The notes under the pieces are model-generated. The model was not told where the DNA came from. It worked only from the letters and a program-made list of their open reading frames with translations, and searched no databases. From Undaria pinnatifida (Eukaryota; Sar; Phaeophyceae; Laminariales; Alariaceae), in the NCBI GenBank assembly GCA_012845835.1, contig JABAKD010000016.1:10475007-10539006 (forward strand): a stretch of DNA of 64,000 bases, written 5' to 3'. Below, piece by piece: positions 41,050-54,473 of the stretch. Within the stretch, counting starts at the first letter, position 1. Every line of letters starts with the position of its first letter. Made by a program: the position numbers and the translations under genes.

Positions 41050-43551
41050 CCGCATGTGAGACACGTTGATGGCTACGCTCATCGACGGACATTTGTCTCG
41101 AACGAAGGTACTCTAGTGACTTCACATTCACGATTAGGAGTAGGAGGCAGCTGATCCTTCTCGATGAGCACTGTCTGCGCGAATGTGAACCGCCGCTTGT
41201 GGACCTGCAGCCGTGACACCGAAGAGTGTAATTTATTACGGTGCTCTGGCGACGTACAGTAGATTTTCGGAAGCCTCCTCATTCCATGACACTGTCCATA
41301 CGGAGGTCCCTGTCGAGGTTGGAACTCCGAGACCGGTATGACTCGGGACATGTTTCCGGGCCTCGCCCTCAAACAGGCGACCGCACTGGGTCCTATTAGG
41401 CGATGTTCTCGAGCTTGACGAACAACTCGTCCACACCCGGAAGGTGTGCCAACTCGGGGAGCTTGTCCAGAGAATCAAGATACCGTTGATGCCGTACCCG
41501 GTTTACCTGTTTCTCCTCCCCGTCTTGCGGTTTATGTAGCTATGTTTGTTTCGGCGTCGAGTCCGCAAAAACTTCCCAGATCAGGCTGCCCTTAAGCTCA
41601 TACCCCATGCGCTGTAAAAACGCCTAGTCCGGTCAGCTTTCGGGGAATATGTTCACCATCGCCTCCTCAGATTCCCCGTGGATAACGCAAGGGTACCTAA
41701 CGCTACTCCAGATGCGGCGGACGATTTCAGCACTGGGCTCCTCCCGTTTCACCATCCACCGCAATGGGCCGGGAGGTCAACGGCGATGTTGGGCACCGTC
41801 CCCACTAAGCGCCAGTGGTCGCTAACATCCACCGTGAGTATGTCGACGACAGTCTAAACCTTCAGCCCCCGTGGATAGGCTCGTCTGCGACGACGATATA
41901 CCCGATATCCCTTGAAGCTCGGTATTCAATGTACAATATCCACTGTACCATGGAGCCGGTGGCGACTAGGTTGACCTAGTGTTTGTTTGTCCAACGCACG
42001 TAGCAGTATAGTTTCGAGTTTCCCCGCCCCTCCGCCTTAAGCTACATTAAATGGCGCTATTCACAGCGTTGCCACTGTTGAATGTGGGCATGTCAATCAC
42101 ATTTACTCTCCCCCCTCCGCGGTGCAAACGTGGCTGCCTCCTATAAGGTCAATATCTGCCGGCGAAGGTACGTTCTCCTCGCAGGAAAAACGACGGTCTT
42201 GCTGGGGTTGGTGGCAATACACATCGTTGACGGATCGTGCCGGTGAAAGCACCCAGACCCCCCAGTGTCAGGTGCGATGTTTGTGATACCGATGCCGATA
42301 CTGCCATGATCGTCCGTTAGCCCCGGTAGTCGTTTCCGGCCCATTCCGCCCTTCTGTCGGACCTGGCTGCCCTTGACATCCGACCAGACCCAATTGGTCG
42401 GCCTCGTCTACGTCTCGTAGCGGGGCTGTTGCCCCACTTCCACACCTTTTGGCCTGCTCGCAGGCGCATGCTATACGGTAGGAGTGGCCGTGATGCGTGT
42501 GGGGCTTCTAACTGAGGGAGAGCTCTGTACCTCGCCCAAACTGTGACTTTGAGCGAAACGATTAAGGTACAATCCGATGAACAGTCCCTTGGCTTAGGTA
42601 TACAGGGAATGCCTTAGCACAATGCGAACGCAATCCCGACTACGTTAGGATATTTCATCCGTTAAAGAACCCCGTCAATCAGAAAGGGCCCGGACCGAGA
42701 GTGACGCCACAATTGTGTAGAACGCATACGCAACTATTGAAGAAGATTTACATTTGGCACTGGGCCAAGCCAAGGAGATACCCAAGTGCCCTGGTGGTGT
42801 AAAACCTCAGCTTCCGGCGGCAGAATTTCTGCTGCACGCGGTTTTACGAACCGCACTTGCCTGACCCCGTGAGGCCCCCATCCGTCGTCGCCGCTCCCCC
42901 GCTCGGATGAGCCGGCGCCACCACCTCGAACGCCGGGAAGATCGGTTCCTTTTCTTGGCGACACTTGGACTCCTAGGCACCAGAGGGTCAGGCGCGATTC
43001 CCGCACGCCATCATTGTGCGCGATAAACTCTTGTACACGGGGCGAAGCTTACAACCGACGTCTTGCGCAGGAGGCCCCGAAGGCGTCCAAAGGGCCTACA
43101 ATAGTTGATGGCTGCGTGCTCCCATCTTCCTACGAACGTAGCGTCGCGATATGCCTTTAAAGGCAGGCTAACATCGTCTCAGATCAGGCCACGCAGGACT
43201 ATTCAAAGGTTTGGGTTTTCCCCGTGGGCACTCACCATTGGCTCAACCGATCTTTAGGAGCCAGCCGCTTCGTAGTGTTTCCTGTTCTCCAGGCGAGAAC
43301 CACCCCTTTAGAAAGTACCGATGAACCGGAAGACATCCTGTGCCGCCGATTATCGCTCGTCTATCTGGGGTAGGGTTTGCCCCTCGGCGAAATGGATACC
43401 GGATGAAGGGGTTGGCTCTCAGTCGTCCAAATGGCACGACATCGATGCCGGACCTCCGGTCGTTGACTTGTCGCGCAAGCCCCTCTGAACGTTCTCGCGT
43501 GCATCCCGTGTCCACCATCCTACCGTGAGTAGATGGAAGCTGGACAGGCAC
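41050..43551 (-). pseudogene. Decayed reverse-transcriptase relic
   Basis: Read on the minus strand, fragments in several frames resemble one RT lineage. At about 42330-42150 there is an LTDDHGSIGIGIT-type segment followed by ATNPSKTVVFPA, the usual partner of the active-site strand. Then comes VNVIDMPTFNSGN (about 42085), resembling the following conserved turn. Further downstream is YLDSLDKLPELAHLPG (about 41490-41440). About 43320 upstream is a PVHRYFLKGW stretch. Stops and frame changes interrupt every part, so it is a dead copy. The family (DIRS-like or LINE-like) cannot be fixed by eye. Confidence 0.4.
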
Positions 43552-43659
43552 GCACGAGGCCGTTCTCAGTGTCCCACGTTGGTTTGCTCAGGATGCGACT
43601 ATCATAGTAACCACACAGATCCTCGCCAGAGACCGGGTCCCTCTCGCACATGACCCGTG

Positions 43660-45110
43660 CGGTGTGTCGGTTTCGGTAGCCCCATGGGAATCCCATGGGA
43701 CACCAATACCCATGGGGCGTCGGTGGGATTTGCATGGGATATCCATGGGAGACTCATGGATCAGAACTGTAAATCTATGGGAGTTTCTTGGATTTTCCAT
43801 GAGTCACCCGCAGAAATCCCGTGGAAGTCCGACATGTCTCCCACGGGTCGCCCATGGGACTCCCACGGAGGTTCTCCATGGGGTAACTCACCCACCCATG
43901 GCGGTTCCATAAGTTATCACGGAATCCAATGGGAGTCTCATGGGAGACCGAAGAGAGATCCACGTTTGACTCACGGGAACCCCACGAGAACCCACTGGAG
44001 GCCCGTAGGAAGCCCGTGAGAGACCCATCGGAGACCCATAGAGAGCGCAACAATCAATAAGAGCCTAATGACATTTACGCGGGAGACCAATGCGCCAGCC
44101 CCAAAAACCTATGGAAGTCCCAGGGCTGGGGACCTTTGGGCTCCCATGAGACCTTCATGGGTATTCCACACCCTCCCATCGAAATCCCATGGGAATTCCA
44201 TGGGTATTCCACCCTCCCATGGCGGTTCTATGGCTTATCCGTGAAACCACCATTGGACTCTCGCGGGAGGTGCATGGAAGGCTAGTAGGAGCACTACAGA
44301 CGCGTTTGAGCCCGATACGAGTTCAACGGGTGACCCATGAGCCATAATTAGTAGGCCATTACAGTCCCGTCCCATGGGAATGCCATGCGAGCATCATGAC
44401 ATCATAAACATCCCACAGGAGGCCCGTGTTAGACCAACTGGGGGACTTTAATGCGGGTCTCATCGAAGACCCAACGGGAGCTCCATGGCGGCCTTATGGG
44501 GTAATATCAGCGACTTTTACGTCCGGGCTATAAACCTATTTTAGGGCTTCCACGGGAGTCCAATGGGAGCACAATGGCTACGTGGAAGTCTGATGGAACG
44601 AGAGACCCATATAAAGCCCATGGAAACACTTGGAATCCTTTGGAGGAGCTTTATGAACGTCCGATGGGAGACCCATTGGTCAACGCTGTAAAGTTATTGG
44701 AGTTCCACGGGAGTCGCACGAACGTACTATCGTCACATGGAAGTCCCGTGGGAGTCCCATGGACCAGAACAGAACGAGACGTGTTTACCCCTGGGGGTGC
44801 TATGGGCCTTTCATGGAACTCCCCATGGTTTCCGACGGGACTTCCATGGGGCGTTAGTGCTACCAAGGTACTCCTATGGGACCATGGGTATCCCACGGGC
44901 GGATCTCCCACGGGCCTCCTACGGGACTTCCATGGAATCATGGTGCTTGGACGGGACTTGGTCGTTGAAACTCACGCGGGTGTACCATGGGATTCGCATG
45001 GAGCTTTCGTGAGAATCCTCTCAGACTTCCATGGAAACCTCTCGTGATTTCTCGATGGAGTCGTAGCGCCACCATTGGACTCCCACGGGCCTCTAGTGGG
45101 TCAAGCCGTT
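43660..45110. repeat. Degenerate ~10.5 bp satellite tract, copy B part
   Basis: CCCATGGGA, AGACCCATGG and CCACGGGAG words recur at 10-11 bp steps. From about 44040 it aligns with the copy A pieces at 2510-3356 and 5822-7060. The part at 43660-44040 has no clear copy A partner. Confidence 0.8.
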
Positions 45111-48100
45111 GTTTTGGGGTGAGGTACGTATTGGTGTCCCATGAAATTTCCATCAACGACGCGACAAGGTTTCCATAGAGAAGTCAAATACTGATATCGC
45201 CACCTCTGCCCCCTACCCCCCTTGACGTACTGTAAGCATCACCGCTGCCACCGATATTTTGAATATTTGTGTGACATATTGTTCCACGAAGTCATCGTGC
45301 GTCCCGCGTAAATCATCGTGCGTCCCACTCCACATATACGTTCAACTCCCACGTCCTGGGCAATAGCGCTCAAGAGTTTTTTCCTTCTCTCTCTTGCGGC
45401 CTGACGAGCTGGTGCAAAGTGTTGTATAGGCGACATCGCGAACTTGGGTGGCCGCCGATATGAAGAGGAGAACGCTCTTCTTACATGGTCCATTGGTAGA
45501 TATTCAGGACGTGCATGGTTGTCCACATTTGGTCGCATCGATAAATCTCTTTTCCGCGCCGAAAACAGTTTCGACGGAACCCAGAGAGCGTACCCGTCGG
45601 CATGGAAAATTTCTTGAATATCTTACCCGTGTCTTCGTGAACTTTCGCTTCTCGACTGTCCTATAATTCATTGACGTAGTGTGTGCGAAAATATGACGCA
45701 AACTTCATCAGATGTGGGTGCATGTTTGCACGAGTAGCGTTCGAGATCATTATTGTACACGATGAAGGCAAGAAGGCAGCGGTCCATCGGGCGTTCACCT
45801 CAACAAGGACAGCCTATTTTCAAGGCATCACGCAAAAATATGATCAAAATTAAGACGCACTGGGGTATATGTTTATACCGGTATAACTTGTGACTTCCGC
45901 AGGCGTGCTGAACGTTAGTCAAGGTGTGTACTTCGCCGAGAGTACCATACCCCCAGCATATATAAAGGCAACCAGTATCGATAGTGCGTAGTGACAATAT
46001 GTGGCTGCTGGCCCTACGTACCTGTGCGTTGCACTTTGCTGTTCGCTATTTACAAAGAGATGATCGATCAACGTCGGGAGCATTGAACACCTTGCCCGCA
46101 GCAGGTAAGACGAAACGCATGAAGTGGCCTTGACACAAGTTTTATACGTCGACACCCACTCTTACCTCTTCCGGGTCGCCCTCCCCTTCCCCCGTCCCCG
46201 CCTCCTTCTCTCCGTCTCTATGGTAGCAAACCCTGCCGCATCTAATACCACCTTGGGTTGTCTCGTGCGAGGCCAACTGTCAAAACCAACTTTGTACAAT
46301 GCGAATACGGTCCATCGACCTCGTCAATTTGTATCATATGTGCTTCCGGGTATTCGTGAAGTTCATCAGGTTATGATGCCCGTTTCAATTACCACGGACA
46401 CAATACATGCACTACCACCGCCGGTAAACAACCCACCTCCGGTAAACAACCAACAGCGCAGCTGTTGTAGCTGGGGTATGAAAGATTGGTCGATGGGAGA
46501 CAGTTAAGCCACGAGCAAACGTTCCTTCCGAAAGTCTGACAAAGCAGCAGCATCAATAATGAATTTGAGTTATCAAAATTGATACGTCCTTCGTATACTA
46601 CTTTAGATGCGCATACAACTCTCTTGGCGTTCGCATGAGCGGGGGGAACGTGAAAAAGACACATTGCTCATCTTGGAATGATACGTTTTGCGTATAATGC
46701 GGAATGCCTGGTAGCGTTTTGAAAACGAAGTGTCCCAATGGACGAAAACGGAGGGCGGAGGCTTTAGCAGAACATGCAGAGGGCCACTACACAATCTATG
46801 CACTTTGCCCACCGAGTAAGTAGCAGTAAGAATCGCGGTAATGTTTATCATTGTATGTATCAATACCATAGATTGGCCACCATATTGACTGTGATAGAGA
46901 GGTATGATGCACTGAGATAGGAGGGATACCAACAACATGCTGTAGGAGGGGGGGAAGGTGTACTAAGTTTGTGCATGGCCGTAGTCGTATGGCCGTAGAC
47001 CCTCGCATCTCTATGATTTCGGGACGGAGCACGTTGGGGTTTCGCCAAACAGGCAGACATTTCGCTTGCAGGGTGAAGTGAACTGCATCCTTCCAAGAAC
47101 CGCTCGTAAGACGGACTTCGGCACCTTGTGCCTACTTTCTTACTTATGGATGACAGTGCCAATGAGTTATACTTTGCTTTGTGGTGTGGCCACTCCAGAG
47201 ACAGCAATGGGTATTACTATGTAACTGTCGCGTAGGTGCCTTACCATATTCACACTACGTGATGCGATTATTCCCCTTGTGCGGAGATAGGGTTTTCCAC
47301 CCCACGCAGTATGATCTAACTCGATAACCATCATGGTGACCGCCAAAAAACAAAACAAAAACGGTACCCTGGTTGTCTAGCTCACGGAGTGATTGGCATG
47401 TTTTACAGCGTCGTTGCCAACCAACGCCAACCCTAATATACATGAAACGTTTTCCAGCATTTTCATAACGCTGGAGGGGGGAGGGTAATACTGTAACGAA
47501 GAAATGGAGGTAACAGGCCTTTCCACGAAAGAAAGTGCTGAATAGAGAGCAGCACAGGGAAATCACAGGTAAGAATACTCGATCCACATCGCTCGGAAAC
47601 ATATACGGTATCAAAACAACGTGCATCCTTGCCCGTTGACAAGCGAAACAATAGCGACGGCAACATGTACCTGGTATCTGATAGAAGGGCGTACCAACTG
47701 TACTGAAGTACGACGGACTGCTGTAGTGAGCACTGTGCATCGTCGGGGCGTCACGACCGACGCGTTTCGATTTCTTTCTCGGTATATCCGTGAAGGGGAG
47801 GGTGTATTCAGTCGAACAACGCATCATTACATGAATTTTGTTTTAATCCGCTGCTCCCTCTCCCGCTCGCCCCAGATGCTTTCTCATTGACAACACCTAC
47901 CCCGCAAACTAACTTTCTGCAGCGAACTAGAGGTAGCAATCCGACGCCCCTCTGACATTCTACGAACGGCTCTACGAGAGGTCCTTCACGGCATCTACTA
48001 GAGTGTTACAACTACTATCGCCACCTTAGGAGAATATCGACTCGACATCGACATTTTGGCTGCATGGCAACACGTCTCACACTCACTCGCTTCGTGCCAT

Positions 48101-51000
48101 GAACCGATCCGACAACCTCCTCGAGTCACTTCGCCATGAACCAAGGGACAAGTTGAGGAGGCGTGAATGTTCTGCATACTGTGGTAGGTAGTAGTTGTTA
48201 GTGCTTTCGCGCTCTATGACAGCGGGGGGCGTGTCGACGATGGCCGCTCGTTTCAAGACACGGCAGGAAATGTTTTCGATTTCATAACCTAGGCATGCTG
48301 AGACAATCGCTTGTTCGCATTCGTTTTTATCAGGCCAGGACGGCGAGTCTCTGTGCAGTCTTGAGTATGGAGCGGCGAAGCGGCGGAGAAGGTAGATGTA
48401 GACGTACGTACCTGGTACCTGATGAGCATGTATCGTTGTTGCGTCCTATAACCCCAGGGGTGTGGGGCCGGGTTGTGCTCGTTAAGAAGACGGCATCATT
48501 TCTTGACCATCTTGCGTACCTTGGGTTTGCTTCATCAATTCGCTCGACAAGTGTTTGTGGTAGCCTCGTATAGTACAGGCTACCGAAGCTAGTCCACGCT
48601 AAGAACCCCGGTGCTACGCTGTACCGCGGAGGGGGTGCTATTTTCCAGCTCCTACTGTAGTCCGTACAGCAGTGAAATACCGGTGTGATATATTTTAGCG
48701 CGCGTTTTGTCGCCTTGAAGTGGCGCGGTGAACAGCGACCCAAAAGATCTAAACAAACAATCGACCACGAGGAGACGGCCTTTGGAATTGTATCCTCGTT
48801 TTGGATGACAAAATACTTGGGAATAGTGTACGAGGAGCTTCAACCGCATTGAAATGCCTCGAAGAAATCGAGTTTTTGTGCTGTACAATGTGCGATGCAT
48901 GTCATCATTTGATGTGCGTATCTTTCTCGCCTTCGACGCAGACGGTCTACGCTACCACACCAGAAGACAACCGAGATACAGTACTGCGTTACGTATCGCA
49001 GGATACAACAAGGTAGGGCTAGCTGCTTTTCGCTTTGGTCTCGATCGATGATGTGCCGGATTGGGAAAGGTTTGGCCAGGTGGTGCTTGATGCAAGGTCG
49101 CGAAGAACGAATCAAATCTGCCGAGAACGCAATGTTATGACACTAGAAAGCTGATCTTGTCGGGAACGGGCACAGCGCTAACATCGGGCGGCGCGTCTAT
49201 CGACAGCATCTTCTCAAAACCGCCGATTTTGTTGTGTGTGCCCCCCCTGGTATTGGAGAAAATCCGATAAGAAATTCATTCATCTCATGCATGGGATTTG
49301 TATTATTTTGTGTCTTATACGAGCTCATCGAAAAATGATCAAAGACGCCATGAGGCCACCGTTTGGTCGGCGTTAGTCACACGCCAAGGACACCATATAG
49401 CAACACCAGTATACATACTACGTCTAGACGGCCGTCCGTCACAGGTCACAGGCCTAAATTGAAACCCCTTGATTCCTCCTGACTCCTGATTCCTGATATG
49501 TTTGCTGCGAACCCCGTTGGCCAATAAAATAATTGCGCCGCACACATTTTCTCATTGACCCGTTTCTCATTTTGTTTGTTTCGCGCTTTTCGAAGTTCGA
49601 TTGGCGTTGCTTGTTACTCGACCGTTTCAATACACAATCATCATGGGGTTCTGGCAACAACGCGCCCTTTCCCAGAGTTAATCGGTGCTTTTCTATGACG
49701 ACCCTCTCGCGCCGGGACTTGCCGCAATTCCGGCATCAAGTGCCGCATCTTGCTCCCGTGATGCACATCGCCAAGCTTCCAGATCGGCGTTGTTTTTGGT
49801 TTGCTCTTTCTACCTGCTGCGAGTACCGAGCACTTCTTTAGACCGAAGTCGTTTTCTCTCGTGCATGTTGCCTCCGCCGCTGATTTCCTCAGCTATCGGG
49901 CCGAAGGCGTCGGGGCCTACTGTTGGACGTGCTTGCATCAGGAGTTAAAAGCCGGGTGAGTGGTAGCGATGTGTGTCGCGTGGTAGTGCCGTGTTGCCGT
50001 GTTGCCCACGCCAAGTGATTGAACCGTGTCGAATTTCTTTCTTCTGTGGAATTTGAACTGTGTTTATCTTTCCGAACTTTTCGTCGTAAACTGTACAACA
50101 CACTCATTGTTTCGGAAATTTACCGACTAATCGGTAGGCCTGCGGCGGTAGGAGTAGATCTCTAGATGTGCTACTCTTTTGCCCCTCACCCGAGTGTTCT
50201 CGTTGCCCGGCTCGCTGCTAATTCTCCACATCACGGGTACGAATGACACTGCATACTTGCCGAGCTTTCGTGCCTCGGTTATCCCGGTTGGCTCGGGTAC
50301 CGACGCGTGCTGCGATAGAGGTGCATCACTTTTTTTTTTAGGTTCCTCATTTTGGGAGCTTAAGATGAGTCCTTCTTAACCTAAAAACTGAGTTTTGGAC
50401 AAAAATCAAAAGCTGTTATGATACCGGATGAAAAATTCCATTGCTTAGGTACACGACGAGAATCACGCGAAATAAATGACCTACTTCCGACGATGTTGGG
50501 TCAAGAGTTAAGGAGCCCCGTCCTTCAGAAACCATATCAGACTAAAAATGCTATCTCTATCGTAGCACGCGTCTCCCCGGGGATCTGCTCTTGTTGATCT
50601 TGGATACCTCGGGGATGGTATCTTATCGTTGTATCGGAAACCCCGGGGATGGCATGTTATCGTCCCCTGAACCACACCCTCTGTGCCGAATGTTCGTACA
50701 CATTATCTAGAAACCCTTTTTGAAATAAAAATGATGTATTTTCACGCTTTACACCATACACACCATGCATACCCTCCCCCCGACAACATGGAGGTACGCA
50801 CTGCGGGGCCGGCAGCGCAATAACTACGTGACAGTCGAGGAGCAGTAGTAGCAGTATAGCAGCCAAGGGTCGAACTTGACGGAGAGCGGGGGCGAGCCCT
50901 GCAAGTTCGGAAAGCAGCAGTTGCATTCGCTAATAATAGTAGAGTAAGAGTATATTCAACCCCTTCGCGAGTATTGCTGCTGCCAACGAACAAATACGAG
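44040..51000 (+). repeat. Segmental duplication, copy B (uninterrupted)
   Basis: About 7 kb that matches copy A with the three LTR elements absent, thereby showing their empty sites (near 44335, 44430 and 50040). It has about 1 kb at 46600-47610 that copy A lacks. The frames it contains are short and not shared with copy A. Confidence 0.8.
45958..45967 (+). promoter_or_regulatory. Conserved TATA-like box in copy B
   Basis: ATATATAAAG in the same context as the TATA box at 7845-7853 of copy A, preceded by AAGGTGTGTACTTCGCCGAG. The downstream transcript is unknown. Confidence 0.35.
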
Positions 51001-51019
51001 TACCTTGTAGCATCTAAGT

Positions 51020-51073
51020 CTACTGCACCTCGAAGCGATATTTACTCTACTGCACCTCGAAGCGATATTTACT
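51020..51073 (+). repeat. 27 bp tandem duplication
   Basis: TCTACTGCACCTCGAAGCGA and the seven following bases are present twice in direct succession, exactly. Confidence 0.85.
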
Positions 51074-51714
51074 CGGAACGGAGGCGCAGTCTTAAAACGG
51101 TGCTAGTAAGTGGTGAGAAGGAATACCAGGGAGATATCGCGGTATGTCTTCAGTAGGAGACTACTGATAGCCCACTATATCTCTTCGTTGCGTTTCACTG
51201 TGGCTTTTTTTGTTGTTGTTCAGCAGACTCTGTGTATGAGCAATTTCTCAACCCAAATTTTGTTATGCTGCTCCATGTTGGTGCTTGGATGGGAAAAAAG
51301 TGTCGTCCTGTCATTTTTTATCCGACAATGAGCAGCGTGAGTATCAGCAGCTAAATTAAGCCATGCTGAAATAACACAATATACCCAAACGACGAAAAGT
51401 AATAGCGTACAAACAACTATGATCGTCTGTCTCACTTTGCTTGCTGAATACTGACAAGTTTCTGTTTTATGCAACCGTACTAGTTCGCTGGTGCTACTAC
51501 AAGACTTGTACTCTATTCGTTTGCCTGGGCAGCTCCTCTTGGCAGCCGAAGAGCAAGTGGAGTCGAAGAGCATCTACGATGCCGAGGGTGACGCGGGAGA
51601 GATCTTCATCTTCCAGATATGTATCATGGTATCATACCACATAATCTTCCGGGCATATGTTATACCATATGATATCATGTCATATCATATCTTATCACAA
51701 TAGGTGGATCGACG
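51074..51714. other. No supported gene
   Basis: It ends in an ATATCAT-rich stretch (51625-51700) of imperfect palindromes (CATATGATATCATG). Open frames are short and lack motifs. Confidence 0.4.
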
Positions 51715-53610
51715 GGAGACCTACACGAGACTCACGGGACAGCCATGGGTGGCCCTGGGAAGACCCATGGTAGACTAATGGGCGACCCGTGGAAATAACA
51801 ACCAACCAGTGGATCGCCCGTGGGCTTCCATGGTTTAGTTTTTCTCGACCAAACTTCCCCTTGGAATCCCTTGGGTCGCCCATGGGCAGCTGATGGTCCA
51901 AAACGTAACATCATAGAGCCCGGGGCTCTACAGGTTTTGAATTTCAAGACAGCGAGGTCCATGTAAGGCGCCGATGGACTTCCGTGGACATGGATAGGTT
52001 AGCCAGGGTAGTCCATTGGTGCCCATGGGTGCCCATGGCTCGCCAACGTGCTCCCATTGGTGTCCGATGGGTAGCCACATGGGTCACTCATGGGCTTCCA
52101 GGGATTTCCATGGGTCTGCCGTCGGCTTCCATGGATTTGCATCGATCTTTCATGGGCCATGGATCCCTCGTGGTCTCTTATGGTGCTCACGTGGGTTTTC
52201 ATGGATCTCTCGTGGGCTTCAATCGGCTTTCATGGGTCTCCCGTGGGTCTCCCATCATTATCTATGTATGGATCCCTTGGATTTCCACGGATCTCCGGTG
52301 GTGGCCCATGGGTGCCCTTGGGTGCCCATGGATCTCCCATGGGCTCCGATGGACTCCAAGCGACCTCCGATGGGGGGTCCGTGTACGTCCATTGGTTTTC
52401 TGTGGGATTCTATGCGTCTCGCTTGGGCTTCCATGGGTCTACCGGGGGCTCTCATGGACTTTCACGGGTTTCCCGTGGGTCTCCGGTGGACTTACATGTG
52501 TCTACCGTGGGCTTCCATGGGCTTCAATGGGTTCCCCATGGGTCTCCCGTGGGCTTCCATAGGATTCCGTCGATTTCCGCGGTCTGGCTCTCATGGCTAC
52601 CTCCTGGTATCTCATTGAAGCTGTGGATTCCCATCGACTTCCACAGGTTTATCGTTGACTCCCATAGACTCCCATCGATCGTCTGGGGAAGACCAATGTA
52701 ATTCCATCGATTTCCCATGGCTCTCTCCTGGTATCTCGTTGACCCCGTGGGCTCCTATCGACTTCCACGGGTTTCTCGTGGGCTCCCATCGACGCCCATG
52801 GATCTCCTGTTGGAGACCTACGGTAGTCCATCGGTTTCCCGTCGGCTTCGGTGGGTCTCTCGTGGCCTCCCTACGGAATTCCATGGACTTCCATGACTCC
52901 CCTATTGGCTCTCATGGGTCATTTATCGACTCTCACAGGTCGCCCGTGGGTTGCCTGTGGGTCGCGTGTGGATACCCATGAGTTGCCATGTGTTTCAATT
53001 GTTAGGAAAAGGGTCTCCCATCAAATTCTCATGGTTAGGACAACCACAGATGAATGACCATGGACTTCCATGGGTCTCCTATGGCCCTCCGGTGTACTTC
53101 CATGGATCTCCCATGGGTTTCCATGGGCTTCCCGTGGTCTCCAATGGGACGTTCATGGGTCTCCCAGAGGTGTCCCATGGATCACCCGTGGACTGCATGC
53201 ACCTCCCGTGGGAATTCATGGGTCTCTCGTGGTTTACCATGGGTCTCCCGTTGGTTTTCATGGAGTACAATGGGTCTCCCATGGGTCTCGCGTGGGTTTC
53301 CGTGGACCTCCCATGTGCTTCCATGGATCTCTCGTGGTCTCCCGTGGGACTTCCATTGGTCTCTCATGGGTGTCTCATGGGCCGCTTATGGGCCTCCCAT
53401 GGGCTTCCGGTGGGTCTCCATAGTTCGCGCCAGTGGGTGTCCAAGGGTTGGCCATGGGTCTCCCATGGATGCCCATGTGCTGGCAGGGATAGCCCGTGGG
53501 TGTCCATGGGCCGTCCACGGGCTCCCACGGGTCTCAAATACTTTGGTCTCCTGTGGGATTCCCATTGGTGCCCCACGGGTCGCCCATGGGAAATACCATG
53601 GGAGACACAC
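51715..53610 (+). repeat. Degenerate ~10.5 bp satellite tract, longest block
   Basis: Nearly 1.9 kb of ATGGGTCTCCC, ATGGGCTTCC and GTGGACTTCC words. Successive TGG positions are 10 or 11 bases apart, averaging about 10.5. Three plus-strand frames stay open for 190-230 codons with Trp, Gly and Pro in 7-residue cycles because two steps equal 21 bp. They resemble no protein family, and I do not call them genes. Confidence 0.9.
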
Positions 53611-53831
53611 GCATTTACGAAATCCCTACTCGTTGCAAGAATTTATGTCACATGATCTAGATCATTGGCTTCCATACATGAACACGTATCCCGTGTATGT
53701 ATCCTACCGAATACCGATTCGCAGGCACCAGCACGCATAGAAATGCCACTAAAGATGAAGTCCAATCAGCAGCCTGTATTCGTTGTTCGTCTCCATGTAT
53801 AACTCCAACCGAGTTCCACTACTCATTCCCG

Positions 53832-53905
53832 TGTGGCATATTATAAAAATGAAAATACACTCCAGCTGTGAGATCGAATATTTTGTCGAAACTCATCGTT
53901 CCTGA
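53832..53905 (+). repeat. Fragment of the 300 bp repeat
   Basis: It matches the first ~70 bp of 54474-54775 (AATGAAAATACACTCCAGC and on). Confidence 0.7.
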
Positions 53906-53915
53906 AATATTTTTT

Positions 53916-54121
53916 GACATCGCTAATTATAAGAAAGATATACGTATTGCCAAATACAGCAGGCGAGGTGATGTGGTCATGCACTGCCACCGCCATCATG
54001 TAGTTACCATGATTTTCTGACATCGCTAATTATAAGAAAGAGATACGTATTACCAAATACAACATGCGAGGTGATGTGGTCATGCAAGGTCACCGCCATT
54101 GAGCACGAGAGGGAGAAATGC
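53916..54121 (+). repeat. 103 bp tandem duplication
   Basis: Units start GACATCGCTAATTATAAGAA at 53916 and 54019. A third worn copy lies at about 54396-54465, just before the next 300 bp repeat. Confidence 0.8.
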
Positions 54122-54144
54122 GAATCGTCAGTGTTTTGAAAGGA

Positions 54145-54228
54145 ACGCTTGGTGTACACGCGCTCAACTACGTGACATCGTTAGGGACGCTTGGTGTACA
54201 CGCGCTCAATTACTTGACCTCGTTAGTC
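54145..54228 (+). repeat. 42 bp tandem duplication
   Basis: Two units beginning ACGCTTGGTGTACACGCGCT at 54145 and 54187, with few differences. 42 bp keeps the frame open, but no gene is evident. Confidence 0.8.
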
Positions 54229-54473
54229 ATACTTCGCTTGGCATAGGTTGGGAGGCGATCATGCAGACGGTATGTACGAAACACCGTACGTAATGGGTTG
54301 GTAGTGTGGTTTACCGCATTTTTAACATATATATATATCTGTCTGTGCTTCCTTTTCAAATTATTATTGTCTCAAATGTACGATTTCACGCCCATGATCT
54401 GAGGTCGCCAATTTTAAGACAGGGATACATCTTACAACTACAGCAGGCGGGGTGGGCATGCGATGTCATATAT

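Noticed and set aside
52016-53740. Long plus-strand proteins of 190-230 residues
   Set aside because: They arise because a 21 bp repeat keeps all three frames open. Composition is cyclic Trp/Gly/Pro/Ser and overlapping frames look the same.
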